Below, piece by piece: positions 34,776 to 46,044 of a stretch of DNA of 64,000 nt. The DNA comes from Podocnemis expansa. Lineage: Eukaryota > Chordata > Testudines > Podocnemididae. The position numbers and the translations under genes are program-made. The notes under the pieces are model-generated. The model was not told the origin of the DNA. It did no database searches and saw only the letters and a program-made list of their open reading frames with translations. Location: the NCBI GenBank assembly GCA_007922195.1, contig ML682007.1:14996954-15060953 (forward strand), written 5' to 3'. The number at the start of each line of letters is the position of its first letter. Position 1 is the stretch's first letter.

Positions 34776-35213
34776 TACTATGTCTGCATCTGAAAGCTTA
34801 GTTCGGACTTGCTTAGTCCAAACTAAGCAGTTCTGGGTTAGTTCGAACTAACCGCAGCTTTTTAGTTCGAACTAACTTTTTAGTTTGAACTAAAAAGTGT
34901 GGCTAGTTCAAACTAAAAGTTAGTTCAGACTAAAAAACATGGCTAGTTTGAACTAAGCACTTAGTTCGAATTTATTTATTTTGAATTTATTTAGTTTGAA
35001 CTAGCACGGCTACATCACACTAGTTTGAACTAAAATTCAAACCAAGTTAGAACTAAACCCTTAGTTCAAACTTACTGTTCGAACTAACTAGCTCGAACTA
35101 AGCTTTTAAAAATTTTTTAGTTCGAACTAGGCAAAGCTGAGTGTAGATAGGGACCAAATTACTCCAGATTAAGCCTCCTTAATCTGGACTAATTTGCTGG
35201 TGTAGACATAGCC
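34776..35213. mobile_element. Harbinger-like MITE with TTAGTTCGAACTAA array, best preserved copy
   Basis: Left end tactatgtctgcatctg, right end gtgtagacatagcc; TTA at 34773-34775 and 35214-35216. The interior has more than a dozen palindromes. Intact CpG forms (ttagttcgaactaa) occur at 34838-34851 and 34862-34875; others have TTTGAA or TTCAAA. The tail (ggactaatttgctggtgtag) matches that of the copy at 2118-2563 (gaactaatttgctagtgtag), so the two are the same family. Confidence 0.85.
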
Positions 35214-35216
35214 TTA

Positions 35217-38200
35217 TTGTCTTTGGGAGGGGAGAAGGGGGGTTTGGTCAAGCCCCTAGTCAGCATGTTTAGTGCAGCCATTATGTTCCTGAGGGAAGCA
35301 GGCCCTTTGAATAAAACGTTACGGCTCCCATAGCAGGTAGGTTCTCTGTCATTAATTGCAAAACACCCTTTAACCTCATTACTACAGACACTCACTTCCC
35401 ATCTGCTTTCAGTGAAGTTCCTCACAGCATATCAAAATATCATGGATTCTGCATCTAGATGACATTGTAGATGTTGTCATTTGCACTATCCTGTGGTAAC
35501 AGTTTACACCCACTTTCTGCTGATATAAATGGCTACTCCCAGTGCCAGGCAGTGGAGAATCAGATTCTCAAGCATGAATAAAGGTTTCAGCAATAAGGAC
35601 TTGGGTCATCAAGCATTTTGGATATGATCCAAAACCCACTGAAATTAATGGAAAGACAGCTATGAACTTTGGATCAGGCTCTCAGTGCTGGATTTACTTT
35701 ACCACTGAAGAACAGATACTGATTCTTAATGCATTTTTTGTCAGCATCCCTGGGGTTTTTATTTACTTCAGTTGCTTTCTTTGCACACTGTAGTGATTCA
35801 TTTAGTTTAATCCTTGTCATGTTGTTTGAGCTAAAATTGAGATGCAAATGTACAGCAGCTATTCCTCTTTATTTTTTTTCTAATGTGGAAACAGGCATTG
35901 AAAAGATAATTTACTGTAGTTCCCTTCGAGCACATATTGATGAGAAGCAAACACTAAAACATCAAAATAAAGCTTTTTTTCCCCACAGCGCTTTTTAAAG
36001 CAAGAATATAATTATACTCCATGCATCTCATAAAAGCACAGATCAAAGAGATTAAGTAATTGCTCCTGGCATTTTGACTATGGTTTTGAGTGGCTGTGTA
36101 CTTGCACTGGCACATAGTATTTATAATGATGTCACTGGGAACTAGCTGTCACCTCAGGGGACTCCTTCTTCTCCCAGGAAATGTTCAGTGTGAACTTGGC
36201 TGGTTGGCATAATAACAGTGCTTGTATGAAATTACTGCCACCTGGACGACCTAGGAATGGGAACTGAATCAGTTCTACAGATCCCTGGGAAGGCTGAGGC
36301 TGGGCCTTTTCTATAACAGGACGAGTGATTTCTCAAACAATGTTATGAAGGTTTTCTCTATTTTAGCACACAAAATGCCTTTAGTATTGAAGGCTAAATA
36401 GATGGCCTTATAGAAAACTTCTCCCACTTTGAGTTGCTGTTCTGCTTATTTCAGCAATTCTGTAGAAGGGCCTTAGCCAAAACCTTGTGCCTCAACACCA
36501 TTGAACTTAGGGGAGTGTGTTTGAAATGAAAACCAAGTTCCAGATCTGGGTTTTCCAACTTTAACAAAACTCAGAAAATACGTAGTGCAGAAAGATGCAG
36601 TGTGGATCAGAGCTGCACAGTGTGGAGCAGAAAGGAGAATATTGCCGCTGGTGCCCAAATGCAATTCTAGAAATCCATCTGCCACTCCACAATGTTGTTC
36701 TTTTGGAGTGAAAGGTTGAACTAGTCATATCTGCATAAAGTAGTAGCTTCACAGGCTGCACCTCACTTGCTTTCCCAGCAAATAGATAAACTATCACAAG
36801 AGAGAAAGGTTTAAAAGAGAGCAGAACTGATGATAGAGAAACAATCAGTTAAAAGAGAGGAAGAAAAGAGTCATTTGATGGTATTTGCTTCACCCTTAGA
36901 GAATTAACACTGAGCCAAAAGCAGGTCTGAGCTTCTGTGGGTATTAGGAATCTCTCTGGATGGGTGAGCAAGATGCTGAATAACATCAAGAAAACCATAT
37001 CAGCTCTGAATAAAACAAGAAGAGTTTATGTTTGACCGAATGTTGCTTTTAAATTGATCCACTTAGGACCAAGTCATTTTCCCATTTTGAAAAGGCCTGT
37101 ATGTAAGCCTGGTTCTAAACTTGGCAATAAACAAAAGGAATGGATGGAGGCAGGTGACAAGTGGTGTATTGACTACATTCAAAAGTTTGTCCTTCAAGAG
37201 CATTGTGTTGACTATCCTACTTCAGTGATAGGGCAGAGAGATGCAGTTCTTGCTGCCTTCCTGACTTTACTTTCTAGCACAGGCTCACCCACCGCATTAC
37301 TAGTACAGTTCTTAGTTAGTGCCGGGTGATGTGAGCCAGGTCATACCCGAGTTTTGTTCCTGGCTGCTGTCCATTGACCATGGGCCAGATTGTGACTGAC
37401 TGATACCAGGGTGCCTGCAGAAGAAGGCCTCAAGGTCTACCTGCCTATTTGTGTATACACAAGTGATTGCACAATGAAGTTCTTGTGCTTGCCAGTGGAG
37501 TTACAGCTTGGGCGGATTCGGAGCCTGGCATACAGTTAAAAGTAAAACTTAAAAATATAAATGAGGGTCCTAAAATACAGAAATTAAAATGACCGCTGCT
37601 TTGAAATTTGGAGCAAATACTATTTCTCTACAGATTAGCTGTCTTTACGTGGTATTGTGTGATGCAGAGATGGCTGAAAAAGCCTGAAGGAGGAAATATT
37701 ATCATTTGAAATGGGAACTTCTTTTTAATTTATTGCAAAAATGTTCATGAAAAATGCATCCAGTTCATTCACTGGCTATGGAGCTGGTTGAAAATATTTG
37801 CAGTTCAGAATTTTTCTGTTTAGGGAAAAAAGAAACAATTCTCCACCCCCCACACATCCAGAAATGTTTTTTGACTAGGTCAAGTATGAAGGGTCTTGCA
37901 TCCCAGTCTGAGGACAACTTCCTTACCAGAAATTCAGACTGAAATCCCAAATGACAGAGAAATAAATATATAATAGACAGTAAAATAGTAATAATACAGA
38001 AGTACAAAATACTGAAGATGCAACTTTACAAGCTAACAATAAGATGGATATTTTCTCTTTATGTTTCTTGTAAAATCAAGCAAAGAACCAAAGAAACAAT
38101 AAATTAGGCACCAAAAGGAAGACATTTAGGGGCACAAAGGTTTGACAGGCACCCAACTTTCAGTGGGACTTTCTGTGACAGTTGGCCACCTGTCCTTTGT

Positions 38201-38619
38201 GCCTTTGAAAATCTCTTTCTAAATGGAAAAATAAGAATCCTTTCTTAATCTTTCACTGTTCCCCAGAGTCTTTATACTATAATTTCATGAAGATGTAGTA
38301 ATCCTATGAAGATTTGAGCTACTGTATGTGCACCTGCAAGTCTTGAATCTGAACTATAGCTACAGCTTTGCTTTCCTAAAATAAAAAATGCTTGCCAGGC
38401 TCACTGGCTGCAGCAAATTTTACTGTAACTAATTCAGGCTATTTTCTCTCTGGAATAATCAAAAAACTCTTTGATTGGACTGAACATTTTTGTTTAGCAC
38501 AATGCACATGCTACCGGAGTACAATCCTTTTTGCTCTCTTAAGGAATACAATTCAAACACTTAGTGTGACCCTAGAAGACACAGGATTAACATGCAGGGA
38601 AGTGTACTTGATTTGTTGA
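35217..38619. other. Unique sequence
   Basis: Over 3 kb without a recognised exon or TE, apart from one dispersed-motif copy at 35625-35679 (gatccaaaacccactgaaat...aactttggatcagg). A 91-codon plus-strand frame at 37054-37329 is not recognisable. Confidence 0.4.
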
Positions 38620-38930
38620 GACTTAAATAACAATGATGGCATTTATTAATGTGTAATTACATAGTCATTACATATTTATGCTCTACCGATTACATAATTG
38701 GAATAACTGACTCTGATTTATCGAGTGTAAGAACAGTTTGGCGTGTTCACAGAACCATGCACTGTAATTAGATTGTAATTGGCTTTCTTTGAGTAAAAGT
38801 AGTAGCCAATAAAATGAAAACCAACAAGTAATTGCTCTGTAATTATTTTGAAAAAGAAATTGTTTCGATGAAAACAGCTGGAGACAAACAGATGAATCTT
38901 TAATTTGATAGGGTAAGCTATTCTTCAGCT
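38620..38930. promoter_or_regulatory. Candidate conserved non-coding element with clustered homeodomain sites
   Basis: Within about 300 bp there are at least eight TAAT/ATTA cores (ttattaatgtgtaattacat, agtcattacat, ctgtaattagattgtaattg, aagtaattgctctgtaatta, tctttaatttgata). Two opposed CCAAT boxes (attggct at 38778-38784 and agccaat at 38803-38809) also lie here. It has no repeat signature. The look is that of a developmental enhancer; this rests on composition and motif density only. Confidence 0.3.
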
Positions 38931-39069
38931 GAAGTCCCACTGAAGTAGGTGTCAGCACTGCTTGGAATAATGTTTTTCTTTTTTAACTTCCTAGCTTGTG
39001 TAATGGAGCAATTGGTATTAACCAGAGGCTGTGCTAGAGCAAACTAGGAGAACATACAACCCTTTCAGA

Positions 39070-39274
39070 TGAGTTCCAAAGGGGTAGCCATGTTAGTCTA
39101 GTTTAGCAAAACAAACAAGGAGTCCTATGGCACTTTTAAAGACTAATAAATTTATTTTTCACCATGAGCTTTTCTGGGCCCAATCCCATTTCCTCAGATT
39201 TTCTCCCATGAAAGCTCATGCGATAAATAAATCTGTTAGTCATTAAAAGAGCCACAGGACTCCTTGTTTGTTTT
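39070..39274 (+). mobile_element. SINE-like inverted dimer with perfect 11-bp duplication
   Basis: The left half begins tgagttccaaaggggtagcc and contains acaaggagtcctatggcact. The right half, from attttctcccatgaaagctc, ends ggactccttgtttgtttt. accctttcaga is exact at 39059-39069 and 39275-39285. The right half stops about 30 bases before it would complete the palindrome, the same place as in 57165-57367. Confidence 0.85.
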
Positions 39275-39285
39275 ACCCTTTCAGA

Positions 39286-39749
39286 GTAATTCCCTCCTCC
39301 AAGAAACTAGATGGAACAATGAAATGAATTGGATGGCCAGCCATGTAGCAACTGCTCTTGGTTTTGATGGACGTTAGCAGATCCTTTCCTGTATTTGCTG
39401 ATGCTCTTCTGGCCTCTGAGTTCCACTTCAGATTATAAGTGTGGAATGTTAGTCGGGCAAGTAGCATTCCAGCAAGCTTTAAATGGACTGTTCAGCTCTG
39501 GAAAATTTTATTTTCCTTAAAAAATATTAATCACCTGCTTGTTTTTCCATGCCTCTCTCTCCCCCCATTTTCTAAAGGCTGAAATTTTCAGAATGACATG
39601 CATGGGACACTCCTTTTGCACAGGTCTAAATGACGACACAAGACACAAGACAGCGGAGAATCGGGCCCAATATCTCTGTGACACCTGTGTAGTGGATTTG
39701 CTGGCTTAAGGAGAATGTAAAGTGGGCAGTTCTCCGAACTGAGATGTAA
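39286..39749. other. Unique sequence
   Basis: No feature recognised up to a TAA that precedes the next MITE end. Confidence 0.35.
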
Positions 39750-39930
39750 GGGGATCATGTCTACACTATGGGCACTACACTGGCATAGTGATGGCTTTGG
39801 AGCAATGATGGCTTGCTGTCATGGCATAGATACAGCCTACACTGATAGAGGGGCTTTTTCGGTCAGTGTAGGAACACTATTTGCCTGAGAATGCTTCCAT
39901 CAACCTAGATGCAGCGTTTACACCAGGCCA
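39750..39930. mobile_element. Probable partial Harbinger-like MITE
   Basis: ggggatcatgtctacactat follows TAA at 39747-39749 and resembles the shared terminus. Several short inverted pieces follow (cagcctacactgatagaggg...cggtcagtgtagg). The matching right end was not found; gcgtttacaccagg at about 39915-39928 may be a remnant. Confidence 0.4.
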
Positions 39931-42481
39931 GTTTTGCTGCTGGGTGATGGAGCTATGTTGTGTAAATTTTTTAAGTGCAGACTGGAATTTAGGGCCTAGC
40001 TGGGAGCAATTTGTGGAGGAGGCACAGCAGAAACACACTGCATTCTTACGTTTCTTGTTTGCTGGTTGGCTCTTCAGGGTTGCTGCAGGCAGCACAAGTT
40101 AGTTAGAGCAACCACTGGGGCTGTTTGAGCATATGCCTCTACAGTCTGGGAAGCACAAAGGAGATACAGTGGCACCTTTGTCTTCCCTGCAGGCTGCATT
40201 GAATTCAGCTCAGCAGCAGTAGCTCTAGAAAAGGGACATTTCTGTATACAAGCCAATTTCCATTGTAAAGGGGAAGCTCCTAGGTGTCAATAAAACTCAG
40301 AATCTTCACAAGCATTTAAATTGTGAATCTCCAAAAAATCCCCGTTTTTAGGGCCCTCAAATGTGCCATGTCTAAGCCAGTTGCCCCTGCTGTCCATTTA
40401 TGGTTGCATGGGAAACAACAGATCTGTTTATCTAGAATCAGAAGGTGCCTACAGCTCTGGCAAGCAGAATTTCTCCCATTACTGCTAATTAGATCAATAG
40501 GGATCTTATTCACAAGTTATTGAGAGAGACAGTTGTAAACTAATTAAGCATACTCTGGCTGAACAATACTTTCTCTCCCTTCCTTCTATTTCCTGTATGC
40601 TATTAAAATAACCGGACAATGGCACAGATCTCTAGCTGCAAGAGGATATGTTTTAGCCAGTTTAATTCCTGTAATACCTTATGTTATGCGTAATGTTGAA
40701 GAGATGAGATATGGGAAGTGGTCAGGCTGCAGCCTGCAAGGTGATGTTTTGCTATATTGACAAGAATCTGGATGCCTGCTCTGAAGGAAACATTGTAAAA
40801 GGTTACAAGACAGATTTAACTTACCTGAGCCCTCTGTTTGGCACACATAGCACACTGCAACAAGCATTTAACAGCAAAATAAAATACCCGGAATATATGC
40901 ATCCAAGCGAATGCCTGCTGGGATGCTTGCCCAAATGGTGATCTATTGCATTAGGATAATTAGGGAACAACACTGTTTGCTATTTCAATAATTTTCTATG
41001 TCAGATATTTTACTATTAATTTGAACACATGGGGCTTGCTTTAATACTGTTTAGAGCTTCAGTGTTAAATTATGTTTTCTTCAGATGCATGATAAATCAC
41101 TTAATGGAATTTCCCAAATGTTTTAAAATTAAGTTTATATTTTCCTAATGCATGTCAGTTTCATAGCTGTAATGGAAATGATGTGAGGCAGCTAGGGAGC
41201 TGTCACAGCTTACAAACTGATTTCTCTACTTTACTCTTTCAGTTCAGTTTATACAGAAGTCCATGCACTTCACTTTCTGTGTGCAGGAGTCCTTTCTGTG
41301 TACATGAAAGATATGTAATACCCATTAAAGAGTTAATCAGTTCTCATAGCTGTTAGATGCAGTGGAGCCAGCATCAGCAGCTCAAATCTGAGCACATTTA
41401 AATTTCAAAAGTCTTCAGAATAATATTTCTGAATTGGAATCATCCTCTTCAGTTTTTGTTCCAGGCTTCATTCAAAATCAGAAGGTGCTTCGTTTCTAGT
41501 TCCTGTTTGGGAACGGTTGAAATCTCACCCGAATAGCTATTCTGCTGTGGCTGTGTCCCAGGATAGTGAAGTCTTGTGAGGATAGCTGATGTCACTTACA
41601 GGACTGCCCACGGTGCTGCTGATCTGATGTGCTGAGTCAGAACCAGCGCCAGGAGGAGCATTTCAACTGTGAAATCTCAGCAGAGACACCGAGTTCCCTC
41701 TCCCACATTGCACTCTGTACTTTACAACTCCAACCACCCCAACCCTCTGCCTTCCCTGAGTCGTGCTGCTCCTTCCTGCAAACTCACTTGGTTTCTTCAA
41801 CCCCCCTCTCACTCCCTCGTACCCCCCCAGCCTTGCCTCCTTACATCCCCCGAGAACTATTCTACATAATAACATACAGCCTTAAAATGTCCTCTTAAGA
41901 TTTGTTGAGCTACATTTGGAGACAAAATTCATTCATTACAGTATGACACACAGAAGGGCATGTATCCCAAAACCTTCAACAGGCTATGGAAGAAATAAAA
42001 ATGAAGTAACTTTCTTGGAGTTTTCAGTGGAGTGAGAATTAAGGGATGGCATTTACAGCTTGTTTTCATTTTGTTTAAAAGCAAACTAACTGTACAATAC
42101 ATCATCCAGGCTTATGCATATCATGCTTTGTGGCACTTTCTGTAACTACCAGCTAAGAGACCCCTGTTTAGGGACCAAGAAAGGATTTCCAGGCCTCAGT
42201 CCCTAGTGTGCTATGTTCACCCCTTTGGCAGAAGGACTCAGTGATATCCCTGCTTTTCCATGTCTGCTTGTTGATGAAAGAAGAGGCACTGAGATCATTT
42301 GCATAACCTTCAGCTCAAATGAAAACCACTTCTATGACAGTGCCCGCCTGCAATGGGCAGAAGAGGGGTAAATGAAGGAGCAAGACTTGGAGAAAAGCAC
42401 GTATACTTCTGCAGGCTCTGATTTACTGTGGAGAAATGGGTCCAGTGAAAACAGTCACCCAAATGGCTTTTAGTTGACCAG
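39931..42481. other. Unique sequence with a pyrimidine-rich tract
   Basis: 41690-41855 is strongly C/T-rich on the plus strand (ccaaccaccccaaccctctg, acccccctctcactccctcg, tacccccccagcc). The complementary strand has several G-runs in 60 bases. 40480-40690 is an AT-rich tract with TAATTAG and CTAATTAAG strings that might be regulatory. No exon was recognised. Confidence 0.4.
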
Positions 42482-42645
42482 AGATACAAGGTGGGTGAGG
42501 TAATATCTTTTGTCGGACCAACCTCTGTTGGTGAAAGAGACCAGCTCTTCTTTATCTTTTTGTGGCTCAAAAGCTTGTCTCTGTCGCGAGCTGCATCTAC
42601 CATTCTCTCTAATACCCTGGGACCAAAACAGCTACAATTACACTA
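42482..42645 (+). repeat. Diverged relative of the SINE-like family
   Basis: agatacaaggtgggtgaggt and aatatcttttgtcggaccaa, then ctctgttggtgaaagagacc, and at the other end ccctgggaccaaaacagcta. I recall this as a dispersed repeat of turtles, crocodilians and other sauropsids. The ending gggaccaa-aca-gctac is laid out like the agactaacatggctaccc end of the fold-back SINE, so the two may share an ancestor. Confidence 0.55.
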
Positions 42646-43337
42646 CTTTTAATTCAATAGTCATGCAGTCTTGATTTGTTTAAAAGTTGCCCATGGCTGT
42701 AATGGCCCCCAAATAAGATTCTTCATAGATAAGATGTCAGGATTGGGCTGAAGCTTTCAAAAGATGAATCCACATTGGCAGCACTAACTGACTGCAAGGA
42801 TTCACATAACTGACATCTGCCTTTGCGTTGTGGTGCCTGCTTGTTTTGTCCTTGGCTTCTTTTCTGACAGTGCAATGTGACTGTAAAGTTGGGTACTGGA
42901 AGCAGGGCTGGCTGTGACAGGCAGTTTCAAGCCCTTTTCTCACTTTCAGAATTTACATGTATGTCAGGTTTTTCTTCCCTGCACAGTCCTCAGTTGGGAT
43001 AGACAGTTGCAAAGTATTATAGGCAAAGAAAGGCTGCCGTGCTCAGACATAGGGTCAGGTTTTAGTTCATATCTATCCATGTAAATATTTGCAAATCATT
43101 TGTGTTATTTGTGGTTCTGTGTCACTTATAAACTCAAAGTAAATGTGCTTGCTGAAGCTCAGGAAGCTTCATGCTGTCTGCTGAAGAAAAGCTTGTTGTT
43201 TAGGGCTTGTGCAAAACACAAAACACTCCCAATTTCAGTGAGATTGACTGTTCAGTGACCTGCTACATGTAACTGAATATCACATAGGTTTGAACTGCCC
43301 AGACACCTCTTTAAATACACACAGCTGTATCCTTCCC
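42646..43337. other. Unique sequence
   Basis: No repeat or exon was recognised. Confidence 0.35.
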
Positions 43338-43433
43338 AAACTGAAGTGGAACTTTCTTCCACGAAAGTTCATGTGATAAATAAATTTGTTAGTCTTTAAG
43401 TACCACAGGACTCCTTGCTTGTTTTGCTGAAAA
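43338..43433 (-). repeat. SINE-like dimer, 3' half only
   Basis: Runs from ctgaagtggaactttcttcc through cacgaaagttcatgtgataa to accacaggactccttgcttg and ttttgct. It has the same right end as the copies at 12050 and 39070. Confidence 0.75.
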
Positions 43434-43868
43434 AACATTTGGAGACCAAATGGCAATTGTTCGTTCATGGGTATCTGTTTTTCACTGTTTCTCTTTTCAC
43501 CCTCCTTCCTTGGACACGAGCTAAGAAGAAAGATGAGAAACTCTTTTTGTTGCAATTAAATAAGAAGCCTAGATATATAAGAGGAAGGACAAGCTGGAGC
43601 TGTCAGTGTATATACAAGTTGCATGAGGCTGGAATCTATATCATGCAATCTTGTTGTGATTACTGCATCCTCCCTATTCTTTGTGTATTGAATCTTTTGT
43701 GTTAGCTCTAAGTACTTTATCTAGTGCTTTCATAACAGTTTCATCCAGGTAATCAATATTTAAAGAGATAAGAATTGCTCATTTTTAGAATTTAAGGTAC
43801 AAATGCAGTAGAATTGCTCCAAGTGCTTTTATCTACACTATGGAATAGCTTACTAAATTCATCACAGC
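43434..43868. other. Unique sequence
   Basis: A 96-codon plus-strand frame starts in the SINE remnant at 43415; it has no recognisable content. Confidence 0.35.
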
Positions 43869-43927
<59 letters not shown>

Positions 43928-43929
43928 TC
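43869..43929. repeat. (CTTT)15 microsatellite
   Basis: Sixty-one bases of uninterrupted CTTT units; likely to be length-polymorphic. Confidence 0.97.
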
Positions 43930-44424
43930 AATTTGGCTCTCCTAAAGTATATACTGAAATGAGGATCATAGGGAATATATTTTCTGGTTAAACATCCAGC
44001 TATGTATTTATTCTAGGGGTAGGTGAACAAATATATTTGAATATATTTTTTAATTCACAAAATATAGCAGATAATTTTTTCAGTGAATAGTGTTTGACCA
44101 TCATTAATTTATCCATATTTATCCTAATATATTTATTAGAGGATTAAAATAATTCATTGGGTAAATAATATACGGATAATATGTTATAGCTGTTAAATAT
44201 GAAGAGCCTGTCACACTAAGGTCTGGTCTACATACCAGACCCTATATTGGAATAACTATGTTGCTCAAATATCCACACCCTTTAGCAATGTAGTCATGTT
44301 GACCTGACCTCATAGCTAGACGGTGCTATGTTGGTGCTAGAAGCTCTCCCACTGACGTCACTACTGCCCGTCAGGGAGGTGGATTAACCATGTTAACAGA
44401 GAGCTCTGCCCCATTGGCTTAGAG

Positions 44425-44874
44425 TAGGTGTTGGCAACCTGAAAGATAAGAACCACCCTTTTTTAAAATTCCTTCAATAATCAAGTATTTTGAGAGCCAC
44501 AATGGGTGTAGCCTTCTGGTGGGAGATGGTGGGAGCTGAGCCAGTTTCAAAAGGGATAGTGGTGTTAGTCTAGTCCAGTAAAAAAAACAACAAGGAGTTG
44601 TGTGGCACTTTAAGACTAGCAGGTTTATTTTTTGCATGAGCTTTTGTGGGAGAAGATCCCACTTCCTCAGAAGCTGAGCCAGGGCATCTCCTGGTTGAGG
44701 ACAGGGAGCCTGGAACCAGGAGCAGCCCCCACAGGGTTCCCTGGTGGTGGTGGGAGCCTGGACCCTGACATGGGCCACCCACAGGGTCCATAGGTGGCAG
44801 GGGGTGTCCTGGAGTCACAAGGGGGCAGCCAAAGAGCCGCATGTGGCTCTGGAGCCACAGGTTGCAGACCCCTC
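44425..44874. mobile_element. hAT-type MITE, middle layer of the nest
   Basis: Ends taggtgttggcaacc and ggttgcagacccctc are inverted repeats; gcttagag is exact at 44417-44424 and 44875-44882 (8 bp). Net length is about 312 bp. The right part (agagccgcatgtggctctgg) is a hairpin. It is interrupted by the SINE monomer at 44545-44671. Confidence 0.85.
44545..44671 (+). mobile_element. SINE-like monomer, inner layer of the nest, perfect 11-bp duplication
   Basis: Starts tttcaaaagggatagtggtg and ends cccacttcctcaga. agctgagccag is exact at 44534-44544 and 44672-44682. This single copy defines both ends of the monomer (127 bp) and shows that the monomer moves with a target duplication about 11 bp long, unlike the 8 and 3 bp of its hosts. 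Confidence 0.85.
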
Positions 44875-44949
44875 GCTTAGAGCATTTTCATTAAAGTGCT
44901 ATAGCAACACAGCTGCCCCTGCACAGCTATAAGTGTAGACTTGCCCTAA

Positions 44950-46041
44950 GGCTCTTGTGTATCATTCTAGAAGTGTAATAAATGACATTTACATCTATTT
45001 GGAGCCCCTTGACACTCCCAGAGAGGTGCAAATTGGTCTTAGTGTAAATGAAAATCTGACCTTAAGACTCTTTATGTTTCAACTTCAGCTGTTCTATTCA
45101 GAACAAGCGCACACTGAAGTCAGTGGAAGTTTTATCTGACAAAGAACTGCAAGATTGACCATATGGACAGATTCTTAGCAGCTGGACATCATCATAGCTT
45201 CACTGACTTTCATGTAGCTATAATAATTTACCCCAGCTGAGGATCTGTCCCTTTGTATGGCTGTTAATAATCGGATGTTATTTCATTGAAATAATGCAGC
45301 TTCACTGAAAAAGCCAGGTAGCCTATGCTGTTTACAGCAGTAACACCCTGCCCTTTTCAGCCCTTTTCAACAGGACAATAGAACAACAGAAGATAATAGT
45401 CCCACGATAGAAGTTTATGAGATGGTTCAAAAAACCTACAAAAAGATAGCATTCTTTATTAAATTCCATAGATTCTTAAAGTGATTTCTACTGAATGTTA
45501 ATTTATTTCCTTTATAGAGCCCTGCAGTCTGAATCTCAGTTGTCTAGAGTGTTTTCCATAAGGACTTTTGTTGATGTTGCGAGGCAGAAGGCCAAAGGAT
45601 GAGTGACTTTAACAATGCATGAGATGCATTAATCCCCTAGAAATGCAGCCCCTGAAAGTAGTTACACTTGTAGGTCTACTGAATGCTACTGACAAGAGTC
45701 TGATGTCACTCACAGCACATGGGGGAAAATATATGGGTCACATTCCCTGCTTTGTTGAGTTTATGCTCAGTGAGCAGTCATAGTCAGAAGAACGCAGAAG
45801 ATTACAGGTTACAGTTCCTGATGCTCGGCCTAGACCTATTGCTGCTCTAGCTGCACATAGGCAACATGAGTCTTCAAGGAACTATTCAGCAGCTGAGGAT
45901 GGCTACAGTGTGGGGCTAAACCTCCTTTCCCTCTCTGATTCACACCCAGTTCCAGTGGCTGCGGGGAGGCTCAAATAGGAGCTAGCTATATCATCTCCTG
46001 TATGACCATTAAACCCCACACCAGGGGTGATTTCTGCTCCC
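44950..46041. other. Unique sequence
   Basis: A dispersed-motif copy lies at 45108-45130 (gcgcacactgaagtcagtgg). Otherwise nothing was recognised. Confidence 0.4.
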
Positions 46042-46044
46042 TTC

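Larger units (their letters stand above)
44220..44946. mobile_element. Harbinger-like MITE, outer layer of a three-level nest
   Basis: Left end ggtctggtctacat, right end gtgtagacttgccc; TAA at 44217-44219 and 44947-44949. Net length without inserts is about 270 bp. The interior has no palindrome array; it contains gacctgacctcatagctaga and similar short inverted pieces. It is interrupted by the hAT element at 44425-44874. Confidence 0.8.

Noticed and set aside
34776..35213. Regularly repeated 14-bp palindromes suggested a CRISPR array or operator cluster
   Set aside because: Spacing is irregular, the sequence between units is not unique spacer-like, and the array is enclosed by MITE termini with a TTA duplication in a vertebrate genome.
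41629..41898. Proline/serine-rich frame of 89 codons
   Set aside because: The composition follows from a C/T-rich tract; a frame on the opposite strand is also open.
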